Positions 6,761 to 10,739 of a stretch of DNA of 10,739 bases are shown piece by piece. The first letter of the stretch is position 1. Every line of letters starts with the position of its first letter. Both the position numbers and the translations under genes were made by a program. The notes under the pieces were generated by a model. It was not told where the DNA came from, did not search any database, and saw only the letters and a program-made list of their open reading frames with translations. Source of the stretch: Bordetella parapertussis (GTDB lineage Bacteria; Pseudomonadota; Gammaproteobacteria; Burkholderiales; Burkholderiaceae_C); assembly GCA_945875935.1 (NCBI GenBank), contig CAMCNE010000075.1, positions 1 to 10,739 of the forward strand, read 5' to 3'.

Positions 6761-7990
6761 ATGAACCCAGCTCACGCCTCCGCTTTGGCCGACACGCAAG
6801 TGGCGAATGCACACTCCGATCGCAGCGCCGAGAACAGCCTCCTGACGCGTCAGCGCATGGACCTGCAGGACTGCGAAGACCTGATGCGAACCGGCTCCAA
6901 GAGCTTCTTCGCTGCGTCGATGGTGCTGCCCGGCCGGGTGCGCGCGCCGGCCACCGCGCTGTACGCGTTTTGCCGACTGGCCGACGACACCATCGACCTT
7001 GACGCCCACCTGTTTGGCGGCCCCTTCGGTGCATTGCAGCACCTGCAAAACCGGCTGCAGCGCATCTACGAAGGGCGCCCATCCCAGGTGCCGGCAGACC
7101 GCGCTCTGGCTGGGGTGGTTGCCCGCTTCGGCATTCCGAAGTCGCTGCTCGATGCGCTGCTCGAGGGCTTCGAATGGGATCTGCAACAACGTCGCTACGA
7201 CAGCATCGAGGAGTTGCACGCCTACGGCGCGCGCGTGGCGGGCACGGTGGGCTCGATGATGGCCATCATCATGGGCACGCGCCACCCGAAAGCACAGGCG
7301 CGTGCCTGCGAACTGGGCGTGGCCATGCAGTTGACCAACATCGCACGTGATGTGGGCGAAGACGCGCTGGCCGGACGGCTTTACCTGCCGCGCAACTGGA
7401 TGCGCGAGGCGGGCATCGATCCGGACGCATGGTTGCAAAACCCCTGCTTCAGCCCCGAACTCGCCAGCGTCATCAAGCGCTTGCTGGCTGCTGCCGATGA
7501 GTTGTACGAACGCGCAGCGCTGGGCATCGCCGCGCTGCCGCGCGACTGCCGCCCGGCGATTCAAGCTGCACGGCTTGTGTACTCGGAAATTGGCCGCGAA
7601 ATCGAACGCGCCGGCTGCGACTCGGTGGGTCGGCGTGCCTATGTGTCCACGCAGCGCAAGCTGGCTCTGATGGCCATCGCCTTGGGTGCAGTGGCGCTTT
7701 CCCCGGCTCGCCGCCGGAGCGCTGCAACGACTCTCACGCCACTGGCCGCGATTCAGTATCTGGTCGATGCAGCCTCTGCCGACGACACGGCGTCGCTCGA
7801 CAGCGCGCAAACCATCGCCACAGCCGTGGCGAACCGGCAGGTGCAGCCCGTGAAAGGCAAGCGCTTCGACGAGCGGGCCACCTGGGCCATCGGTTTGTTC
7901 GAAAAGATCGAAGAGCGCAACCGTGCCAGCAATTCATTCGCTGGCGCAGGCGTTCAGCAGCCCTCTGCCTACACCGGCTGGCGGCGGTAA
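6761..7990 (+). CDS. crtB: Phytoene synthase CrtB
   Basis: CrtB condenses two geranylgeranyl diphosphates to 15-cis-phytoene, the first committed carotenoid step. The protein has 409 residues, longer than the roughly 340-350 usual for bacterial enzymes. The trans-isoprenyl diphosphate synthase fold is evident: SKSFFAAS near residue 50, the first Asp-rich motif DDTID at 75-79 within YAFCRLADDTID, and the second motif NIARDVGED with D197 and D201, followed by GRLYLP. The extra length lies in a polar N-terminal lead of about 32 residues and a C-terminal tail. The ATG at 6761 has GGAA 5 nt upstream, a modest site; Met33 would give 377 residues and cannot be excluded. The open frame extends back to 6332 within crtI, but that part is shadow. 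It is probably cotranscribed with crtI and ends facing crtC. Confidence 0.95.
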   Translation: MNPAHASALADTQVANAHSDRSAENSLLTRQRMDLQDCEDLMRTGSKSFFAASMVLPGRVRAPATALYAFCRLADDTIDLDAHLFGGPFGALQHLQNRLQRIYEGRPSQVPADRALAGVVARFGIPKSLLDALLEGFEWDLQQRRYDSIEELHAYGARVAGTVGSMMAIIMGTRHPKAQARACELGVAMQLTNIARDVGEDALAGRLYLPRNWMREAGIDPDAWLQNPCFSPELASVIKRLLAAADELYERAALGIAALPRDCRPAIQAARLVYSEIGREIERAGCDSVGRRAYVSTQRKLALMAIALGAVALSPARRRSAATTLTPLAAIQYLVDAASADDTASLDSAQTIATAVANRQVQPVKGKRFDERATWAIGLFEKIEERNRASNSFAGAGVQQPSAYTGWRR

Positions 7991-7997
7991 ACCCGGC

Positions 7998-8017
7998 CCC
8001 TGGCGACAGCGCCAGGG
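7998..8017. terminator. Hairpin between convergent crtB and crtC
   Basis: A perfect 8-bp inverted repeat, CCCTGGCG (7998-8005) and CGCCAGGG (8010-8017), with loop ACAG, fills most of the 37-bp gap between the two convergent stop codons. No T tract follows on either side, so it may act as a Rho-dependent end, an mRNA-stabilising 3' hairpin or a weak terminator. Confidence 0.55.
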
Positions 8018-8027
8018 CGCGGTCCCA

Positions 8028-9242
8028 TCACCTCACGCGGGGCATGCGCCAAGGCAGCATCAACTGCGTTGAGGTGGACACCAGCCGCGGCACATTGAGG
8101 GTCTCGTGCACGGACTCCACCGACTCGCCCAGCAGCGATGAGGCCACCACCGAGCGCACATAAAACGGCGTGTCCTCAAGCGTTTGCGTGACCTTGGCTG
8201 GCTGACGCTCGTCGGTGCGCATGGTGCGGCCAATGCGCCATGCGGTGGTCGGCAGTGGCTGCCGCTTGGGCGGGCTGAAGTGCTCGAACTCGCCCGACGG
8301 CATGAAGCGCACAGCGATCACACGGTCGTCACCGCGCTTTTGCCTCACGTCGTAGATCACGCCGGTGCTGCCGTCCTTGAGCGGGGCGCGCGACCAGTCC
8401 CATTCGACGAAGGGCGTGTCGATGGGCTCATCGCCTTCGTTGCTGTCCAGATAGGCGTGCCCCGCCCATTTCACGCCCGGCGAGGCAAATTCGACCTCGA
8501 CCCGGGCGCAAGGCGCAATGGGGCCCCAGCGGTGCCGGCCGCCATCGTCGAGCGATGCATTGAAACGGCACAGCCCCTGCGGGTGCACACGAACGCGCCC
8601 GCGCACCCGATGCGGAATCGGCACGCCCACCTCATCGATGTCTATCGTCAGGCACTGGCCATCCCAGGCCAGTTGGCTCGGCCCGATCACCAGCCTGTCG
8701 GCATCCCGGTGAACGCTGGCACGGCTGCGCTCGGTCATGGTCCAGCGTTTGCCCGCCTTGCCGTACAACCCGACATTGATCGAGCAGTGGTTTTCGGCAT
8801 CGACCGCGCCCTTGCGGCGCGCCCAGCGGTAGTAAGGCGAAAAAACGCTGCCGACAAAGGCAATGATGGTCAGCGCGTGCTGGCCGCAGTCGCTGATCGC
8901 GTCGATGTACCACCAGAGATATGCACCCGGCGCGACCGGCTGGTCGAATCGAGGTGCGCCACCAGCGTCTCTGCCGCCAGTCGCCCCGACATGGCCGCCA
9001 TCGGCACCCCGGGCCCCGGATGCACGCTGCCCCCCGCCAGATACAGCCCCGGCACCCGGCTCGCCGAGGCTGGCCGATTGAAAGGCCCCATCCAGCCGTG
9101 GGACGCCTGGCCATAGAGCGCTCCCCCGGTGGCCGGGAACAGTCGATGAAAGTCGGCCGGCGTCGTCAGCACCGTGTTGTGCGCTTGCCGTTCGATGCTC
9201 AGGCCGCAGCGCTGCATCAAGGCGAAGTGTGTCCGCTCGCAT
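8028..9242 (-). CDS. crtC: Acyclic carotenoid 1,2-hydratase (hydroxyneurosporene synthase) CrtC
   Basis: CrtC adds water across the terminal 1,2 double bond of neurosporene or lycopene, giving the hydroxylated end group used in spheroidene and spirilloxanthin synthesis. The conserved core begins near residue 99 (FDQPVAPGAYLWWYIDAIS) and runs through IAFVGSVFSPYYRWARRK, AENHCSINVGLYG and WTMTERSR to KRQPLPTTAWRIGR and the C-terminus. From the ATG at 9242 the product is 404 residues; the Rubrivivax enzyme is of comparable size as I recall (about 44 kDa). That ATG lies inside crtD, an overlap of 373 nt in another frame on the same strand. No ATG, GTG or TTG occurs in frame between it and the core. 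GGAG (9254-9251) sits 8 nt before it. Residues 1-97 are Gly/Ala/Arg-rich and look like a shadow of crtD. SDCG near residue 116 may replace a more usual SDDG. Function is firm; the N-terminus is doubtful. Confidence 0.88.
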   Translation of the reverse strand: MRADTLRLDAALRPEHRTASAQHGADDAGRLSSTVPGHRGSALWPGVPRLDGAFQSASLGEPGAGAVSGGGQRASGARGADGGHVGATGGRDAGGAPRFDQPVAPGAYLWWYIDAISDCGQHALTIIAFVGSVFSPYYRWARRKGAVDAENHCSINVGLYGKAGKRWTMTERSRASVHRDADRLVIGPSQLAWDGQCLTIDIDEVGVPIPHRVRGRVRVHPQGLCRFNASLDDGGRHRWGPIAPCARVEVEFASPGVKWAGHAYLDSNEGDEPIDTPFVEWDWSRAPLKDGSTGVIYDVRQKRGDDRVIAVRFMPSGEFEHFSPPKRQPLPTTAWRIGRTMRTDERQPAKVTQTLEDTPFYVRSVVASSLLGESVESVHETLNVPRLVSTSTQLMLPWRMPRVR

Positions 9243-10450
9243 GTATCAATCTCCGTCGGGGTCAGGGAAGTCAAGTCACCGGTGGCGGGCGCGTTGACAA
9301 GGCAAAGCAGGCGTTCGGGTCGGGACGCATCAGGCAGTGAAGCGTTGTCATCGCGGTCCTGAGCACAGACATACACCGTGCCCTCGCGGGGCAGGCGCTG
9401 CCGCTCGAAGATGTCCTTGAACTCGCTCGCGTAGTCAGAATTGAAAAACACGTTGTGCCGCACCAGCGGAAAGCCCGAGGTGGCGGCGTGCATCGACCAG
9501 GTCATGGCCGACAGGGACCGCTGCGATGCGGCCACCGCAGGCACGGCCTGGCGAGACGGCTGACCCAGCAGACCTTGCGCCAGAGCCGCTGCATCCCCGT
9601 TGAAGACCACGGAGTCGGCCTCGATGACTTCACCGCCCGCCAGACGCACGCCGCAGGCACGGCCGCCGCGAACGAGCACCTCGTCGCAGCCCTGACCGAA
9701 GCGCAACTGCACGCCGCGCTGAGCGGCCACGCGGGCCAATGCCTGCGCCACCGCAAGCATCCCGCCCTCCACCGCCCACACACCATCCATCTCGACTTGC
9801 GCCACCAGCATCAGCGTGGCCGGTGCGGCAAAGGGCGACGATCCGCAGTAGGTGGCGTAGCGGCCGAACAGCTGCTGCAGGCGAGGATCGCGGAAATGTT
9901 TTGACAGCGTTTGCCACAGCGACGAGAACGGACCCAGTCCGCCAAGCACACCCAGACCGCCCGCACCGAGATCGCGCGCCATGCTGAGCATGGTCGGCCG
10001 TTCGGATCGGATGTACGGGCCCTCGAGCGCGTCATAGACACGCTTGGCCTGGTCGCAGAACTGCACGAAACGCCTGGCCTCTTGCGGACCGGCGAACTCG
10101 CCGATGGCCTCGGTCGAACGAGCCGCATCCGCAAAAAGATCCAGCCGAGCATCAGCGCCCCAGGCGTGGCGCGCCAGAACGCCCAGTGGCTGCAGCCGCA
10201 ACTGCTGCTCCAGCGAGGTGCCAGCGGCTTCAAAGATCTGATCGAAAACCCAGCGCATGGTGAACACGGTGGGCCCCGAATCGATGGCCGCGCCATCCAC
10301 CATCACCTGACGCATCTTGCCGCCGGGGGTTTCGGCTCGCTCGACCAAAGTGACCTGCAAGCCGCGGCAAGCGAGCATGAGCGCACTCACCAGCCCGGCC
10401 ACACCAGCACCGACCACCACCACGCGGTGTGTGCGCATGGCCTCAGCCAT
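8870..10450 (-). CDS. crtD: Methoxyneurosporene / hydroxyneurosporene 3,4-desaturase CrtD
   Basis: CrtD is a CrtI-like FAD-dependent desaturase that adds the 3,4 double bond to 1-hydroxy or 1-methoxy carotenoids, leading to demethylspheroidene and spheroidene. The protein has 526 residues. The N-terminal FAD motif is VVVVGAGVAGLVSALMLA (G14, G16, G19), with E37 in LVERAETPGGKMRQ. The acidic-Gly segment IDSGPTVFTMRWVFDQIFEAAG is typical of CrtD rather than CrtI. The C-terminal signature is LAGGSVHPGPGVPMAAMSGRLAAE around residue 474. The last 30 or so residues (Ser/Arg/Thr-rich) lie beyond the conserved fold, over the start of the crtC core. The ATG at 10450 overlaps the end of crtA by 8 nt, with a G-rich stretch upstream; an ATG at 10438 is possible but has its GAGG too close. 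It probably forms one unit, crtA-crtD-crtC. Confidence 0.93.
   Translation of the reverse strand: MAEAMRTHRVVVVGAGVAGLVSALMLACRGLQVTLVERAETPGGKMRQVMVDGAAIDSGPTVFTMRWVFDQIFEAAGTSLEQQLRLQPLGVLARHAWGADARLDLFADAARSTEAIGEFAGPQEARRFVQFCDQAKRVYDALEGPYIRSERPTMLSMARDLGAGGLGVLGGLGPFSSLWQTLSKHFRDPRLQQLFGRYATYCGSSPFAAPATLMLVAQVEMDGVWAVEGGMLAVAQALARVAAQRGVQLRFGQGCDEVLVRGGRACGVRLAGGEVIEADSVVFNGDAAALAQGLLGQPSRQAVPAVAASQRSLSAMTWSMHAATSGFPLVRHNVFFNSDYASEFKDIFERQRLPREGTVYVCAQDRDDNASLPDASRPERLLCLVNAPATGDLTSLTPTEIDTCERTHFALMQRCGLSIERQAHNTVLTTPADFHRLFPATGGALYGQASHGWMGPFNRPASASRVPGLYLAGGSVHPGPGVPMAAMSGRLAAETLVAHLDSTSRSRRVHISGGTSTRSATAASTR
9251..9254 (-). promoter_or_regulatory. Shine-Dalgarno for the internal crtC start
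   Basis: GGAG on the minus strand (9254-9251) lies 8 nt before the ATG at 9242, inside crtD. The spacing is ideal and it is the main sequence argument for crtC translation starting here. It could also be chance, because the same bases encode a Thr-Glu-Ile-Asp run of CrtD. Confidence 0.5.
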
Positions 10451-10739
10451 ACGAGCGCCCCAGCCAGACCCCCCGAGCACCGGAGGGGGCGAAACGCACG
10501 AACATGGACTCGGAGAAATAGTTGTTCAGCTTGGCAAGCTTGATGGCATCGAGGTGCGCACCGCTGCGCGCATAGGCATCCATGTGCGCAATGCTTTCCC
10601 ACATCGTGAAGGTGGCCTGGCGCAACAGCGGCGCCTCGCCGACGCCTGCTGAAAATACACAACCCTGGGCGGTTTCAAGCGATCGCTGCGTGAGCGGTGC
10701 CTGTCGCCAGAATTCGCGCGCCAGTGAAGGCCGGATCGA
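10443..10739 (-). CDS. crtA: Spheroidene monooxygenase CrtA, C-terminal part (runs off window)
   Basis: CrtA is an oxygen-dependent ketolase that converts spheroidene to spheroidenone, and in related bacteria acts on spirilloxanthin-type carotenoids, when cells meet oxygen. Only the last 98 residues are present; the frame is open to the window edge. Recognisable family segments, from the edge inward, are SIRPSLAREFWRQAP, VFSAGVGEAPLLRQATFTMW (an internal TTG is not the start), MDAYARSGAHLDAIKLA and YFSESMFVRF, ending in a GVWLG tail. This order fits the C-terminal half of CrtA. The stop at 10443 overlaps the chosen crtD start by 8 nt, so crtA-crtD are probably translationally coupled in one operon. 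The N-terminus and promoter lie beyond the window. Confidence 0.88.
   Translation of the reverse strand, partial: SIRPSLAREFWRQAPLTQRSLETAQGCVFSAGVGEAPLLRQATFTMWESIAHMDAYARSGAHLDAIKLAKLNNYFSESMFVRFAPSGARGVWLGRSYG

Noticed and set aside
6521..7810. 429-residue antisense frame opposite crtB and the end of crtI
   Set aside because: Long antisense frames are common in GC-rich genes; no recognisable domain, and His/Arg/Gly-rich composition typical of shadows.
8184..9116. 310-residue plus-strand frame opposite crtC
   Set aside because: Antisense shadow with no recognisable family; crtC motifs are clear on the other strand.
1..10739. Mobile elements, CRISPR arrays, tRNA/rRNA genes or a phage or defence system
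   Set aside because: No transposase or integrase motifs, no regularly spaced repeats and no tRNA-like folds seen; every sizeable stretch is taken by photosynthesis-related genes or phaR.

Overview
The window is a segment of a photosynthesis gene cluster from a purple (or aerobic anoxygenic phototrophic) bacterium. GC is high, the coding is dense, and a high-potential iron-sulfur protein (HiPIP) gene lies beside a PhaR-type polyhydroxyalkanoate regulator. The HiPIP resembles those I know from Rhodoferax-like organisms. Together this suggests a betaproteobacterium of the Burkholderiales, Rhodoferax/Rubrivivax-like. That placement comes from recognising families, not from a search.

Left edge (1-1145): the 5' part of phaR on the minus strand, running off the window, and divergently hip, a Tat-exported HiPIP that probably donates electrons to the photosynthetic reaction centre. 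A hairpin with A and T tracts ends hip and also serves the gene block arriving from the right.

Bacteriochlorophyll block (1146-5033, minus strand): bchG (bacteriochlorophyll synthase), a PucC/BCH2-family membrane carrier, bchP (geranylgeranyl reductase) and a small three-helix membrane protein of unknown function. Junctions are tight: ATGA overlap, 62-nt gap, TGATG overlap. These genes attach and reduce the C20 alcohol tail of bacteriochlorophyll a and probably help hand the pigment to antenna complexes.

Carotenoid block (5145-10739): crtI-crtB on the plus strand (phytoene synthesis and desaturation), then crtC, crtD and the C-terminal part of crtA on the minus strand (1,2-hydration, 3,4-desaturation, ketolation). 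Together they predict spheroidene-series carotenoids, with ketocarotenoids such as spheroidenone under oxygen. crtE and crtF are outside the window.

Control: the 111-bp bchG/crtI divergent region holds a perfect TGT-N12-ACA site with 6-bp arms, the recognised PpsR/CrtJ operator form. It is interlocked with a second palindrome made of two opposed TTGACA -35-like hexamers, so the two operons probably share one switch. The strangest feature is crtC: the only ordinary start codon upstream of its conserved core lies 373 nt inside crtD. I saw no mobile element, CRISPR array, rRNA or tRNA gene, and no wholly new system; the novelty is in the gene overlaps, the shared promoter and the small membrane protein.
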